Shown: one piece after another, positions 13,945 to 14,035 of the stretch | Position numbering within the stretch: the stretch's first letter is position 1 | Layout of the letters: each line of letters opens with the position of its first letter | Source of the DNA: Pseudomonadales bacterium | Lineage (GTDB): Bacteria; Pseudomonadota; Gammaproteobacteria; Pseudomonadales; JAHEIH01 | Assembly: GCA_023255355.1 (NCBI GenBank) | Contig: JALRIU010000242.1 | Span: forward strand, 1 to 14,035 | DNA length: 14,035 bases | Direction of reading: 5' to 3' | Program-made: the position numbers and the translations under genes | Notes under the pieces: generated by a model | What the model was told of the DNA's origin: nothing | Database searches by the model: none | The model's input: only the letters and a program-made list of their open reading frames with translations

Positions 13945-14035
13945 TGGGTATGTCCTTGAATTTTTCGTCCAGCGCTGACATTTCTTGTAGCCCAATAATG
14001 TCATTCAGTTCTGTAAAATTGTACATACGATCTTT
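13937..14035 (-). CDS. C-terminal end of an unidentified gene running off the right edge
   Basis: On the minus strand the last 32 codons of a gene enter from the right edge and stop at TGA 13939-13937; the fragment reads KDRMYNFTELNDIIG and ends KDIPSD. The stop is inside the start of the oxidoreductase gene (GTGATTGA overlap), and the AGGA ribosome site for that gene lies within this frame, as is normal in coupled operons. The residue mix looks like real protein, but the fragment is too short for a family call. Confidence 0.6.
   Translation of the reverse strand, partial: KDRMYNFTELNDIIGLQEMSALDEKFKDIPSD

Noticed and set aside
1..14035. CRISPR arrays, tRNA or rRNA genes, transposases, phage integration sites
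   Set aside because: No regularly spaced repeats, RNA gene patterns, transposase motifs or terminal inverted repeats were found on reading both strands.

Overview
The window looks like marine bacterial DNA, probably alphaproteobacterial. It is made of two parts of different origin. Bases 1 to about 885 are very AT-rich (a sampled 60-base line is 30% G+C) and carry the end of a livF-type ATPase gene and the start of a livH-type permease gene, in a style resembling SAR11/Pelagibacter. From about 885 onward the composition jumps (a line just past the joint is 58% G+C, later lines about 45 to 50%). Both the livH-like gene and the MmgE/PrpD gene facing it are cut at the same spot, so the joint is either a contig-assembly chimera or a recombination breakpoint. 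Taxonomic assignments here are inferences from composition and protein style, not from a search.

The remaining 13 kb reads as one catabolic island of ordinary-looking but largely uncharacterised enzymes. Region 865-2797 (minus strand) is a two-gene operon: a cysteine hydrolase of the isochorismatase/N-carbamoylsarcosine amidase type, then an MmgE/PrpD protein. Region 2958-3721 (plus) holds two overlapping genes for sister SnoaL/NTF2-like proteins. Region 3724-7910 (minus) is a tightly overlapped five-gene operon, in transcription order: two sister polysaccharide-deacetylase/PuuE-allantoinase-like proteins, a DUF4387 protein, an AtuA (DUF1446) protein and a second isochorismatase-family hydrolase. 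An MFS transporter (about 8113-9276, plus) is divergent from this operon. A complete three-gene TRAP transporter (9575-12519, plus) follows. It has a palindrome and small hairpins in its leader, and a 10-bp hairpin between the binding-protein gene and the membrane genes. The window closes with a minus-strand FAD-dependent oxidoreductase (12574-13944), whose start overlaps the end of another gene that runs off the right edge.

Taken together, the genes suggest uptake of a carboxylate by the TRAP and/or MFS carrier. Possible later steps are FAD-linked dehydrogenation, opening of a cyclic amide or ureide by the PuuE-like pair, hydrolysis of amide or carbamoyl groups by the two cysteine hydrolases, and hydration/dehydration or carbon-skeleton steps by AtuA/DUF4387 and PrpD. 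The substrate is not identifiable from sequence. Two divergent promoter regions 5 kb apart (2837-2865 and 7940-7968) share the pattern AGTTGACG-N15-TGTCAA. This hints that one regulator controls both halves of the island, although no regulator gene lies in the window. I saw no rRNA, tRNA, CRISPR array or transposase.
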